Shown piece after piece: positions 1 through 7,574 of a DNA stretch of 43,376 nt. Position 1 is the stretch's first letter. Each line of letters begins with the position of its first letter. Source of the DNA: an uncultured Rivibacter sp. (GTDB taxonomy: Bacteria > Pseudomonadota > Gammaproteobacteria > Burkholderiales > Burkholderiaceae). The position numbers and the translations under genes are program-made. A model generated the notes under the pieces. It saw nothing but the letters and a program-made list of their open reading frames with translations, was not told the DNA's origin and made no database searches. The DNA lies in the NCBI GenBank assembly GCA_946480925.1, contig CAMLLU010000047.1, positions 1-43,376 of the forward strand, written 5' to 3'.

Positions 1-68
1 ATGCCTTTCAGGATCTCGATGGTGCCCTGGAAGGTCTTGCGGATGTTCTTGATGGTGAGTGCGCCCAT
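1..68 (-). CDS. Sugar ABC transporter ATP-binding protein, N-terminal fragment
   Basis: Only the first 22 codons are in the window; the gene runs off its left edge. The peptide starts MGALTIKNIRKTFQGTIEI, the typical opening beta-strand of MalK/UgpC-type ATPases before the Walker A loop, which lies outside. Its ATG is 6 nt past the stop of the upstream permease gene, and an AGGA ribosome-binding sequence overlaps that stop, so it is the last visible member of the sugar transporter operon (GtsD position). The ATPase would power the two permeases from the cytoplasmic face. Function rests mainly on context because the catalytic motifs are not visible. Confidence 0.8.
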   Translation of the reverse strand, partial: MGALTIKNIRKTFQGTIEILKG

Positions 69-74
69 GATTTC

Positions 75-929
75 CTATCCCTTCACGGCACCGGCGGTGA
101 GGCCGCGTACGAAGTATTTGCCGGCAACGATGTAGACGATCAGCGTGGGCAGGCCCGCGATCATTGCGGCGGCCATGTCCACGTTGTATTCCTTGACCAC
201 GCTGGAGGTGTTGGCCAGGTTGTTCAGGCCCACGGTGATGGGCTTCGAGTCGGAGCCCGAGAACACCACGCCGAACAGGAAGTCGTTCCAGATGTTGGTG
301 AACTGCCAGATCAGCGTGACCACGAGGATGGGCGTGGACAGCGGCAGCACGATGCGGAAGAAGATCTTCCAGAAGCCAGCGCCGTCGAGCATGGCCGCCT
401 TGATCAGCTCGTCGGGCAGGCCGACGTAGTAGTTGCGGAAGAACAGCGTGGTCGAGGGCAGGCCGCACAGGATGTGCACGATCACGAGGCCCCAGATCGA
501 GCTCGCGAGCCCGAACCAGCCGAGGATCTGCGACATGGGCAGCAGCACCACCTGCAAGGGCATGAACACGCCGAACAGGAGGAGGGCGAACATGACCTCG
601 CTGCCGCGGAAGCGCCACTTGCTGAGCACGTAGCCGTTGATGGCACCGAGCGAGGTGGACACCGCCACCGCCGGCACGATCATCGCCACCGAGTTCCAGA
701 AGAAGGGCTTGAGGCCACCGCAGTCCACACCCGTGCAGGCGGTGGACCAGGCCTTGCCCCAGGCTTCGAAGCTGGGCGCGGCCGGCAGCGCCAGCAGGCT
801 GCCGGTGCGGATCTCGTCCATGCTCTTGAGCGACGTGGTGATCATCACGTACAGGGGGGCGAGAAAGAAGATGGCGAAGCCGATCAGCAGGCTCCACAGG
901 ATCACGCGATGAATCGTGTTTGCGTTCAT
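75..929 (-). CDS. gtsC: Sugar ABC transporter permease, MalG/GtsC type
   Basis: Inner-membrane permease of 284 residues, normal for the MalG family. A first membrane helix lies at about residues 9-30, with further helices at about 80-100, 112-132, 140-160 and 255-275. The EAA loop that docks onto the ATPase is clear at about 174-202 (DELIKAAMLDGAGFWKIF). The ATG overlaps the stop of the preceding permease gene by 4 nt, indicating translational coupling. With its neighbours it forms a binding protein, two permeases and ATPase set resembling the Pseudomonas GtsABCD glucose/mannose importer. The substrate is inferred from the binding protein; another mono- or oligosaccharide is possible. Confidence 0.9.
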   Translation of the reverse strand: MNANTIHRVILWSLLIGFAIFFLAPLYVMITTSLKSMDEIRTGSLLALPAAPSFEAWGKAWSTACTGVDCGGLKPFFWNSVAMIVPAVAVSTSLGAINGYVLSKWRFRGSEVMFALLLFGVFMPLQVVLLPMSQILGWFGLASSIWGLVIVHILCGLPSTTLFFRNYYVGLPDELIKAAMLDGAGFWKIFFRIVLPLSTPILVVTLIWQFTNIWNDFLFGVVFSGSDSKPITVGLNNLANTSSVVKEYNVDMAAAMIAGLPTLIVYIVAGKYFVRGLTAGAVKG

Positions 930-1825
930 TTGCGCGACCTCAGTTCACTGTAGAGATAGGGCACCACGATGGCAGCCACGGTGGCCAGCATGATGGTGGC
1001 CGAGGCGGCGCCGAGGTTGATCTGCCCACGCGAGAAGGCCATGGCGTACATGAAGGTGGCCGGCAGGTCGGTGGCGTAGCCGGGGCCGCCGGCGGTGAGC
1101 GCCATCACGAGGTCGAAGCTCTTGATCGCGATGTGCGCGAGCACCATCAGCGTCGAGAAGAACACGGGCCGCAGGCTCGGAATGAGGATGCGCCAGTAGA
1201 TGCGCGGCAGCGAAGCGCCGTCGACCTGCGCCGCCTTGATGATGGATTCGTCGATGCCGCGCAGGCCGGCGAGGAACAACGCCATCACGAAGCCCGAGCT
1301 CTGCCACACGCCGGCGATCACCACGCAGTAGATCGCGTAGTCGGGGTCCACCAGCCAGTCGAAGCTGAAGCTCGTCCAACCCCAGTCATGCATCACCTTT
1401 TCCAGCCCGAGGCCTGGGTTCAGGATCCACTTCCATGCCGTGCCGGTGACGATGAAGCTCAGCGCCATCGGGTACAGGTAGATGGTGCGCAGCGCGCCCT
1501 CGGCGCGGATCTTCTGGTCCAGCAGCACGGCCAGCAGCAGGCCCAGCGCCATGGCACCGCCGATGAACAGCGTGCCGAAGATCACCAGGTTCTTGAGCGC
1601 TACCTGGAACCGCTCGCTCTCGAACAGCGTGACGTAGGGCTCGAAGCCCGCGAATTCGTAGTTGGGCAGGAGGCGTGAGGCCGACACCGAGAAATAGCCG
1701 TTCCAGGCGATGAGCCCGTAGATGAAGGCGAAGCCCAGCACGAAGGAGGGCGCCACCACCAGCTTGGGCAGCCATTGCGTATGCCGCCGCGGCACCGGGG
1801 TGGTCGTTGTTGGAGAAGAACTCAT
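926..1825 (-). CDS. gtsB: Sugar ABC transporter permease, MalF/GtsB type
   Basis: Inner-membrane permease of 299 residues. A polar N-terminus (about 20 residues, Thr/Pro-rich) precedes a first helix at about 22-42, and the EAA loop is at about 193-220 (DESIIKAAQVDGASLPRIYW). It pairs with the MalG-type permease, whose start overlaps this gene's stop. The ATG at 1825 has no good ribosome-binding sequence. A terminator-like hairpin sits between it and the binding-protein gene upstream, so it is probably expressed by read-through at a lower level than the binding protein. Confidence 0.9.
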   Translation of the reverse strand: MSSSPTTTTPVPRRHTQWLPKLVVAPSFVLGFAFIYGLIAWNGYFSVSASRLLPNYEFAGFEPYVTLFESERFQVALKNLVIFGTLFIGGAMALGLLLAVLLDQKIRAEGALRTIYLYPMALSFIVTGTAWKWILNPGLGLEKVMHDWGWTSFSFDWLVDPDYAIYCVVIAGVWQSSGFVMALFLAGLRGIDESIIKAAQVDGASLPRIYWRILIPSLRPVFFSTLMVLAHIAIKSFDLVMALTAGGPGYATDLPATFMYAMAFSRGQINLGAASATIMLATVAAIVVPYLYSELRSRK

Positions 1826-1845
1826 GAGGTCGAGCGAAGGGCTTC

Positions 1846-1889
1846 AAAAAGAGGCCGGCGCCAGGGCCTTGCGACCCTGGGCCGGCCTC
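1846..1889 (-). terminator. Intercistronic terminator/attenuator between gtsA and gtsB
   Basis: Read on the minus strand, arms GAGGCCGGC and GCCGGCCTC (outer) and CCAGGG and CCCTGG (inner) form a stem of about 15 bp with one bulged base and an 8-nt loop, immediately followed by five T residues (1850-1846). This is a textbook rho-independent terminator shape, placed after the binding-protein gene and before the first permease gene. It probably terminates part of the transcripts and protects the 3' end of the binding-protein mRNA. Confidence 0.75.
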
Positions 1890-1938
1890 AATGCTGCTTC
1901 AGCAGTTCACACACACGAAGAGCGGTCAAGAACCCTCA

Positions 1939-3201
1939 TCACTTCGTCCTTGCGGCGGCGGCGATCTTGTCCTTCGCTTCGGCCACGGTCATCTTGTCGC
2001 TATTCCAGAAGTTGGACACCGCGTCCTTGATGGCGCCTTCGGCGGCCGACGAGACGGCCATGCCGTGGGCGATGGAAGGCACCAGCCCGCCGGACTTGGA
2101 CGTATCGACGAAGTCCTTCGCGGAGGTCTTGGCGCAGTCGTCGAACTTGTCCATCGGCATGTTCAGGCGCACCGGGATCGAGCCCTTGTTCAGGTTGAAC
2201 ACTTCCTGGAACTGGGTGCTCATGATCTCGGCGGCCAGGTCCTTCTGGGCGGCGATGTTGGCCTGGTCCTTCAGCTGGAACATCGCGAACGAGTCCACGT
2301 TGTAGGTGTAGGCCTTGGCGGTACCCGGAGCGGCCACGCAGCCGAAGTCCTTGCCCGGCACCTTGTTGGCTGCCAGGAACTCGCCCTTGGCCCAGTCGCC
2401 CATGATCTGCATGCCGGCCTGGCCGTTGATGACCATCGCGGTGGCCAGGTTCCAGTCACGGCCCGGGGCGTTCTTGTCGGTGTAGTCCTTGATCTTCCTG
2501 AAGGTGGTGAGCACCTGGTCCATGGTCGCGCTCTTCAGCGCGGTCTGGTCGAGCTGCACCAGCGCCTTCTTGTAGAAGTCGGTGCCGCCCACGCCCAGGG
2601 CCACAGCCTCGAAGGTGGTGAAGTCCTGCCAGTTCTGGCCGCCGTGCGCGACGGGGATGACGCCGGCCTTCTTCAGCGCTTCTGCGGCGGTGAAGAACTC
2701 GTCCCAGGTGGTGGGCACCTTGGCGCCGGCCTTCTTGAAGGCTTCGGGGTTGGTCCACAGCCAGTTCACGCGGTGCACGTTCACGGGCGCAGCGACGTAG
2801 TGGCCCTTGTACTTGAGGCCGTCGGCAATGGCCTTGGGCAGCAGCGTGTCCCAGTTGTTGGCCTTGGCCACGTCGTCCATGTTGGCCAGCACTCCTTCAC
2901 GCGCCCATTCCTGGATCGACGGCCCCTTGATCTGTGCGGCCGAGGGCGGGTTGCCCGAGACGACGCGCGACTTCAGCACCGTCATGGCGGAGTCGCCGCC
3001 ACCGCCGGCCACGGCGAAGTCCTTCCAGCGGTGGCCCTTCTTTTGCAGCGTGAGCTTCAACGCGGTGGCCGCCTTGGCCTCACCGCCCGAAGTCCACCAG
3101 TGCAGCACTTCGATCTCACCCGCCTGCGCGGCAGTGGCGCCCAGCAGGCCCGCGGCCGCCAGCGCCCAGCTCATGCGGCTCAGTGTGCGTTTCGTTGTCA
3201 T
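1939..3201 (-). CDS. gtsA: Sugar ABC transporter periplasmic substrate-binding protein (GtsA-like)
   Basis: Extracellular solute-binding protein of 420 residues, family 1 type. A Sec signal peptide spans about residues 1-27 (hydrophobic run, cleavage after AAQA). The mature start EIEVLHWWTSGGEAKA, the segment TWDEFFTAAEALKKAG and the C-terminal GSIPVRLN stretch match glucose/mannose binding proteins of the Gts type. It would capture sugar in the periplasm for the two permeases downstream. A strong ribosome-binding sequence (AGAGGAG) precedes the ATG. The upstream 170 bp contain an AT-rich block and a perfect inverted repeat that could be the operon's control region. Family assignment is firm; the exact sugar is inferred. 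Confidence 0.9.
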   Translation of the reverse strand: MTTKRTLSRMSWALAAAGLLGATAAQAGEIEVLHWWTSGGEAKAATALKLTLQKKGHRWKDFAVAGGGGDSAMTVLKSRVVSGNPPSAAQIKGPSIQEWAREGVLANMDDVAKANNWDTLLPKAIADGLKYKGHYVAAPVNVHRVNWLWTNPEAFKKAGAKVPTTWDEFFTAAEALKKAGVIPVAHGGQNWQDFTTFEAVALGVGGTDFYKKALVQLDQTALKSATMDQVLTTFRKIKDYTDKNAPGRDWNLATAMVINGQAGMQIMGDWAKGEFLAANKVPGKDFGCVAAPGTAKAYTYNVDSFAMFQLKDQANIAAQKDLAAEIMSTQFQEVFNLNKGSIPVRLNMPMDKFDDCAKTSAKDFVDTSKSGGLVPSIAHGMAVSSAAEGAIKDAVSNFWNSDKMTVAEAKDKIAAAARTK

Positions 3202-3230
3202 CCTTTGACTCCTCTTTCAGTGTTGTTCAG

Positions 3231-3244
3231 CTTGAGCACTCAAG
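3231..3244. promoter_or_regulatory. Inverted repeat upstream of gtsA, possible operator
   Basis: CTTGAG-CA-CTCAAG is a perfect 6-bp inverted repeat 30 nt upstream of the gtsA start. It lies between the gtsA ribosome-binding sequence and an AT-rich stretch (about 3251-3285) that probably holds the promoter. Its position just downstream of or across the transcription start would suit a regulator site. No regulator is known for it; this is pattern only. Confidence 0.3.
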
Positions 3245-3372
3245 CGGACGCAATGTTAAAGATTAGTTAATTCATCCTTAAACTGGTGTTTACCCTTGTG
3301 TCGGCTGCTCAGCCTTCTACGCGGCAAAAAGTGGCGGCCACACAGGGCATGCCAGCACTGGCACCTAGCCGC

Positions 3373-4854
3373 TCAGCGCACCCGCTTGAACACCAGCCTC
3401 ACGCACAGCCCTTGCGGCTGCACGGGCAGCAGCGTCACGCTGCCGTCGTGGCGCTCGACGATCTCCTTCACGATCGCGAGGCCCAGGCCGCAGCCGCTGC
3501 CTTCATGGGTGGCGCGCACGAAACGCTCGAACACGCGCTCGCGATCGGCCTCGGCAATGCCCGGGCCGTTGTCTTCGACCTCGGCCACGGCCAGCGGGCC
3601 TTCCGCGCGCACACGCACCGTCACCTCGGTGCCGCGGCCGGCGTAGCGGATCGCGTTGTCGATCAGGTTGGCCAACGCTTCACGGATGAGCAGCGCATTG
3701 CCTTCCAGCTCCACCTGGGCTTCACGCGTGCCCTGCGAGTCGAAGCCCAGGTCGATGCCGGCCTGCAACGCGCGCGGCACCTGCTCGGCGGTGAGTTCGC
3801 GTGCCAGCTTGGTGAAGTCGAAGCGCGTGCGGCCCTGGGCAGCGGCCGACTCCGGCTCGGCGCGCGCCAGCGTGAGCAGCTGGCTCACCAGGTGCGCGCT
3901 GCGGTTGGCGCTTTCGTGCACGCGCTTCAGACGCGCCTTCAGTGCGGCCACGGCGGCTTCGTCGTGCAGCTTGTCGGGGGTGGCGATGTCCTGCAGCGCC
4001 AGCTCCGTCTGGCTCTTCAGGCCGGCCAGCGGCGTGCGCAGCTGGTGGGCGGCGTCGCTGATGAACCGCCGCTGCTTGCTCACGTTTTCGTGCACTGCGG
4101 CCAGCAGGCTGTTCAGCGCCTTGGCCAGTGCGCGAACCTCGTCGGGGGCCGATTCGATCTCGATGGGCGCCAGGTCGTTCGGCGCGCGGTCCTTCACCGC
4201 ATCGCGCAGGCGCGCCAGCGGTGCAAGGCCCGCACGGATGCCGGCCCACACGATGAGCGACATCAGCCCGACCAGCATCGACAGGGGCAGGGCGGTGTCG
4301 ATCAGGATGCGCCGTGCCAGCCCCTCGCGGCTTGCACGGCTCTTGGCCAGCTGCACCAGCATGCGCTGCGGCTCGCCTTCCTCGCCGTAGGCGAGGTACA
4401 GCGCTGCCACGCGCACTGGTGTGTCGCCCACGTGGCCGTCGTAGAAGTAGGGTGCGTCGAGTACCGGCTTGGTGATGGGCGGCGGCGCCGGCAGCCGGTT
4501 GTTGCCCAGGATGAACTGCCCCGGCGGCGCGCTCACCATGTAATAGACCTTGTCGTCGGCGTCGGTCTCGATGATGTCTTGCGCGGCCCGCGGAAAGTCG
4601 ATGAACAGGCCGTTGCCGATGGGCTTGACCTGGCGCGCCAGCGCACGCGAACTCTGGTAGAGGCTGCGGTCGATGGCGAGGTTGGCGTAGCGGGCCGCCA
4701 CGTCGTAAGTGACCCAGGCGGCCGCCAACCACAGCACCAGTTGCGGCAGCAGCAGCCACAGCAGGAGGTGGCGGTGCAGCGAGCGCGACACGGGCGACAC
4801 GCCCGGCACGCCACTGATGAGCCGGCGCAGCTCCTGCCAGGAACGCTGCAACAT
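3373..4854 (-). CDS. Sensor histidine kinase, TctE-like
   Basis: Membrane sensor kinase of 493 residues. Two helices at about 28-49 and 184-206 bracket a periplasmic sensor region of about 135 residues resembling the 2CSK_N domain of TctE-type kinases. A HAMP-like linker follows, then the phospho-acceptor H270 (SDAAHQLRTPLAG), the N box (LIDNAIRYAG) and ATP-lid glycines (DNGPGI, GCGLGL). The ATG at 4854 overlaps the stop of the response regulator gene in a TGATG junction, so I prefer it to the in-frame TTG one codon earlier. It would phosphorylate the adjacent regulator. Adjacency to a sugar importer suggests it senses the transported sugar or its binding protein; that is inference. Confidence 0.9.
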   Translation of the reverse strand: MLQRSWQELRRLISGVPGVSPVSRSLHRHLLLWLLLPQLVLWLAAAWVTYDVAARYANLAIDRSLYQSSRALARQVKPIGNGLFIDFPRAAQDIIETDADDKVYYMVSAPPGQFILGNNRLPAPPPITKPVLDAPYFYDGHVGDTPVRVAALYLAYGEEGEPQRMLVQLAKSRASREGLARRILIDTALPLSMLVGLMSLIVWAGIRAGLAPLARLRDAVKDRAPNDLAPIEIESAPDEVRALAKALNSLLAAVHENVSKQRRFISDAAHQLRTPLAGLKSQTELALQDIATPDKLHDEAAVAALKARLKRVHESANRSAHLVSQLLTLARAEPESAAAQGRTRFDFTKLARELTAEQVPRALQAGIDLGFDSQGTREAQVELEGNALLIREALANLIDNAIRYAGRGTEVTVRVRAEGPLAVAEVEDNGPGIAEADRERVFERFVRATHEGSGCGLGLAIVKEIVERHDGSVTLLPVQPQGLCVRLVFKRVR

Positions 4855-5552
4855 CAAGCCGCGGCCGGCTCGAGCAGGTAACCCAGGCCGCGGACGGTGC
4901 GGATGCTCAGGCCGGAATCTTCAAGCTTGCGACGCAGGCGGTGGATGTAGACCTCCAGCGAGCTGGGGCCGGCGTCGCTGGGGTCGAGCTCCCAGGCCTG
5001 TGCGATCTGGTCCTTGGTGACCACCCTCTCGCGCTGGCTGAGCAGCAGGTCGAGCAGCAGCCATTCGCGCGGCGACAGCTCGATGGCCTCGCCGTCAATG
5101 CTGGCGCGGCGGGCATCGCGGTCGAAGCTGAGGCGTGCCGCATGTTGCACGCCGTCGCCACCGGCCGATGCCACCTGCTGGCCCGCAGCCGCCTGGGCGC
5201 GACGCAGCAAGGCGCGGATGCGCGCTTCGAGCTCGGGAAAGTCGAACGGCTTGGTGAGGTAGTCGTCGGCGCCGGCGTTCAGCCCGGCCACGCGGTTGTC
5301 GAGCCCGTCGAGCGCGGTGAGGATCACCAGCGGCAGCGCCGGTTTGGCCGCGCGCACTTTCTTGAGCACGCTCAACCCATCCATCAGCGGCAGGCCGAGG
5401 TCGATGACGCCGAAGTCGAAACCCTGCTTGAGCAGCAGGTACTCGGCCACCGCACCGTTTTCGGCCACCTCGACGTCGAAGCCGGCCTGGCGCAGGTTGG
5501 CGCTCAGCGCATCGGCCAGGCAGGCATCGTCTTCGGCAAGGAGCAGCTTCAT
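4854..5552 (-). CDS. OmpR/PhoB-family response regulator, TctD-like
   Basis: DNA-binding response regulator of 232 residues. The receiver domain (about 1-115) has acidic residues D8 and D9, phospho-acceptor D51 (IDLGLPLMDG), T79 and K101 (LTKPF). A winged-helix output domain follows (about 135-228) with the usual SPREWLLLDLLL and EVYIHRLRRKLE segments. It is translationally coupled to the sensor kinase gene downstream. The likely target is the gts operon on the same strand or the binding-protein gene upstream, but no operator can be assigned. Confidence 0.92.
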   Translation of the reverse strand: MKLLLAEDDACLADALSANLRQAGFDVEVAENGAVAEYLLLKQGFDFGVIDLGLPLMDGLSVLKKVRAAKPALPLVILTALDGLDNRVAGLNAGADDYLTKPFDFPELEARIRALLRRAQAAAGQQVASAGGDGVQHAARLSFDRDARRASIDGEAIELSPREWLLLDLLLSQRERVVTKDQIAQAWELDPSDAGPSSLEVYIHRLRRKLEDSGLSIRTVRGLGYLLEPAAA

Positions 5553-5654
5553 GGGCTCGCAGCTTAATGCCTGAACGACTGGTTAACGATGCTTGAAATC
5601 CCGGGGTTGAAGCCTTGCAGGAGTGTCGTGTCTGGTTGCTGCGCGCCCTCGACG

Positions 5655-6779
5655 TCAGCCCACCAGCCGGCCGTCGCTTGTGAGCAAGGTCTGCGTGACG
5701 AACGTGCTGCCGCGGCGCTGTGCGCCGAAGCTGATGCCGAAGCCGCCCAGGTCGACGGCCGAGCGCTTGCGGAATTCGGCCAGTGCCTCGGTTCGGCCTG
5801 CAGCGGCGGGCAGCTTGCCCAGCACGTGGGTGGCGTAGCGGGCGGCCAGATAGCCGGCCAGGCTGATGTGTGAAGGAGCCTCGTCGAACAGCTGCTTGAG
5901 CACGCTGCGGTAGTTCAGCACCACCGGCAGGCTGCTGCTTTGCGGGTTGGGGACTACCTGTGTGAGGATCAGCGGCACCGAGCGGCCCGGGCTCAGCTGC
6001 ATCAGCGTGGGCACATCCACGTCGGACAGGCTGACCACGTAGCGCCCCGCACCACGGGCGCCCTGGGCTTGCAAACCTTGCGTGAACCGCGCCAGCTCGA
6101 TCGCACCACCGAGGAATAGCAGGATGACCGGCGCCAGGGGGCCGAGTCGAGTTCCCAGGGTCGCCAGGTCTTCGCCGGAAGCCGGCACGAAGACCTGGGT
6201 GCGCAGCTTCAGCCGGGCAGCAGCTTCTGCCACGTCGGTTTGCAATGCGAGTTGCTCGCGGCCGCTGGTGTAGATGACACCCAACTCGTTGACGCCGACG
6301 CTGCCGAGGCTTGCGAGCGCATGCCGGATCTGCATCTCCCGCGAGGCGAACAGCGAAAACACGTCGTCGTCTGCGTCGAAGCGGGAATCCGCCATCCATG
6401 GCGCCACGTGGGCGATGGCCAGCCCGTCACGCCGTGCCGCGGCAATGCTTTCGGCCGCGAGCCGGCCCCCGGCCGTGCCGAGCACCGCCCAAATGGAGCC
6501 GTCGTCGCGGATGCTGCCGACTACCTGCTTCAGCGAGGCGGCCGAACCGTCGGTGCTGAAGCTCACCAGCTGGATCGGCCGGCCGGAGAGGTTGTGTTCG
6601 GCGAGGCCCAGCTGTATGCCGGTGGAGTAGTCACGCGAAAGCTCCTGCTGGTCGGCGGAGCTGTCGAGCAGCTGGGCAACTCGAAGCGGCTTGCCACGGG
6701 GCTGGGCCTGCGCCGTGGCCCAGGTGGCCGGCAGCGCCGCGGCGAGCGCCAGCAGTTGTCGGCGGGTGAGGGAGTTCAT
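5655..6779 (-). CDS. Orphan periplasmic binding protein (branched-chain amino-acid type)
   Basis: Periplasmic protein of 374 residues of the Leu/Ile/Val-binding (Peripla_BP_6) fold. The N-terminus MNSLTRRQLLALAAALPATW is a signal peptide with a twin arginine that could use the Tat route; cleavage probably follows AQA. The mature part shows family features: a DGSAASLKQVVGSI segment, a GSIWAVLGTAGG turn, ELGVIYTSG, and a C-terminal lobe ending in LLTSDGRLVG. No permease or ATPase gene is adjacent. It lies about 100 bp upstream of, and on the same strand as, the response regulator and kinase genes, so it may present a ligand to the sensor kinase. The ATG at 6779 is preferred over a TTG two codons earlier. 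Ligand unknown. Confidence 0.75.
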   Translation of the reverse strand: MNSLTRRQLLALAAALPATWATAQAQPRGKPLRVAQLLDSSADQQELSRDYSTGIQLGLAEHNLSGRPIQLVSFSTDGSAASLKQVVGSIRDDGSIWAVLGTAGGRLAAESIAAARRDGLAIAHVAPWMADSRFDADDDVFSLFASREMQIRHALASLGSVGVNELGVIYTSGREQLALQTDVAEAAARLKLRTQVFVPASGEDLATLGTRLGPLAPVILLFLGGAIELARFTQGLQAQGARGAGRYVVSLSDVDVPTLMQLSPGRSVPLILTQVVPNPQSSSLPVVLNYRSVLKQLFDEAPSHISLAGYLAARYATHVLGKLPAAAGRTEALAEFRKRSAVDLGGFGISFGAQRRGSTFVTQTLLTSDGRLVG

Positions 6780-6825
6780 GATCAACGACAGTTGTTCGAG
6801 TTGTGAACTGCTTCGACAAGCGACA

Positions 6826-6858
6826 CGGGCTTGCCGCGCCGAAGCGCAGGCAAGCCCG
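6826..6858. other. Stem-loop with perfect 10-bp stem between fasciclin and binding-protein genes
   Basis: CGGGCTTGCC and GGCAAGCCCG form a perfect 10-bp stem around a 13-nt loop, 50 bp after the fasciclin gene stop on the minus strand. No T-run follows on either strand, so it is not a classical intrinsic terminator. It may stabilise the 3' end of the fasciclin mRNA or act as a Rho-dependent or imperfect terminator. Confidence 0.45.
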
Positions 6859-6907
6859 ATGGGCCGAACGCGGGAGAGAGCCGGTCCGGGTGTGCTGCCG
6901 GCAGTGG

Positions 6908-7387
6908 TTACTTCTTGGGCGGCATCAGCACGCGGTCGATCACGTGCACCACGCCGTTGGTGGCCGGCACGTCGGCCTGCGTCACCATGGCGTCTTCAAC
7001 GGTGACGAAAGTGCCAGCCTTGGACAGCGCGACGTTGGCGCCCTGGACCGTCTTGGTGTTGCCGTTCTTGACTTCAGCGGAGGTCAGCTTGCCCGGCAGG
7101 ACGTGATAGGTCAGTACCGACTTGAGCATTTCCTTGTCCTTGGACAGCTCGTCCATGGTCTTGGCGGGCACGGCCTTGAAGGCGGCGTCGCTGGGGGCGA
7201 AGACGGTGTAGGGGCCCTGGCCGCGCAGCGTGTCGGCCAGGCCGGCGTCGTTGATCAGCTTGTTGAGCGTGGAGAGCTCGGGGGTCTTGGCAGTGGTGTC
7301 GGCGATGGTGGTGGGCGCCGGCGTGCTGGCGCAGCCAGCCAGGGCCATGACAAAAGCGACGGAAAGCAACCAGGTGCGACGGATCAT
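6908..7387 (-). CDS. Fasciclin (FAS1) domain lipoprotein
   Basis: Small exported protein of 159 residues. A lipoprotein signal peptide ends in LAGC with the lipidated Cys at residue 19. A single FAS1 domain follows, shown by GPYTVFAPSDAAFKAVP, LKSVLTYHVLPGKLTSAEV and the C-terminal ATNGVVHVIDRVLMPP. FAS1 domains mediate adhesion or matrix contacts; here the protein would be membrane-anchored facing the periplasm or outside. The ATG at 7387 has a strong GAGGAG at 7401-7396; an upstream in-frame start at 7477 would run through the promoter. A three-repeat Pho box lies upstream on the same strand, so expression is probably induced by phosphate starvation. Its role in phosphate stress is unknown. 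Confidence 0.9.
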   Translation of the reverse strand: MIRRTWLLSVAFVMALAGCASTPAPTTIADTTAKTPELSTLNKLINDAGLADTLRGQGPYTVFAPSDAAFKAVPAKTMDELSKDKEMLKSVLTYHVLPGKLTSAEVKNGNTKTVQGANVALSKAGTFVTVEDAMVTQADVPATNGVVHVIDRVLMPPKK

Positions 7388-7432
7388 TGTGAGAACTCCT
7401 CGTAAATCAGGGCAAGAGCCCAGGCGCCGCGC

Positions 7433-7477
7433 AGGATAGGTAGGCCATATGACAGAAACGTGACTATTGGGTGACAC
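7433..7477 (-). promoter_or_regulatory. Pho box and -10 of the fasciclin lipoprotein gene
   Basis: On the minus strand three 7-mers lie at exact 11-bp steps: GTGTCAC (7477-7471), TAGTCAC (7466-7460) and CTGTCAT (7455-7449), separated by 4-bp spacers CCAA and GTTT. This is the direct-repeat layout of a PhoB binding site (consensus CTGTCAT, 11-bp period). Ten base pairs after the last repeat is TATCCT (7438-7433), a plausible -10; a 10-bp gap is the usual arrangement when PhoB replaces a -35. The predicted transcript starts near 7426, leaving a leader of about 39 nt. Confidence 0.7.
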
Positions 7478-7484
7478 CTAAAAA

Positions 7485-7529
7485 ACATCAATTCCTCGTC
7501 ACGTAGCTGTCATAAAGCGCTCATACAGT
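7485..7529 (+). promoter_or_regulatory. Pho box and promoter of pstS
   Basis: On the plus strand, 7-mers at 11-bp steps are ACATCAA (7485-7491, weak), TCGTCAC (7496-7502), CTGTCAT (7507-7513, full consensus) and CGCTCAT (7518-7524). Two -10 placements are possible: TACAGT at 7524-7529, exactly 10 bp after the consensus repeat, or a site further downstream if CGCTCAT is the last repeat. Either suits PhoB-dependent activation of pstS, whose ATG is at 7575. The site points away from, and does not overlap, the minus-strand Pho box. Confidence 0.7.
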
Positions 7530-7574
7530 GCGCCGCGTCCTCTACAAGGCTTCCCCTTTCCGAAAGGTGTGACG

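Noticed and set aside
3326..3341. Terminator for the sensor kinase gene (AAAAAGTGGCGGCCAC region, minus strand)
   Set aside because: A T5 run is present but the stem is only four base pairs, too weak to call; the TGCCAG-CA-CTGGCA palindrome at 3350-3363 lacks a T-run.
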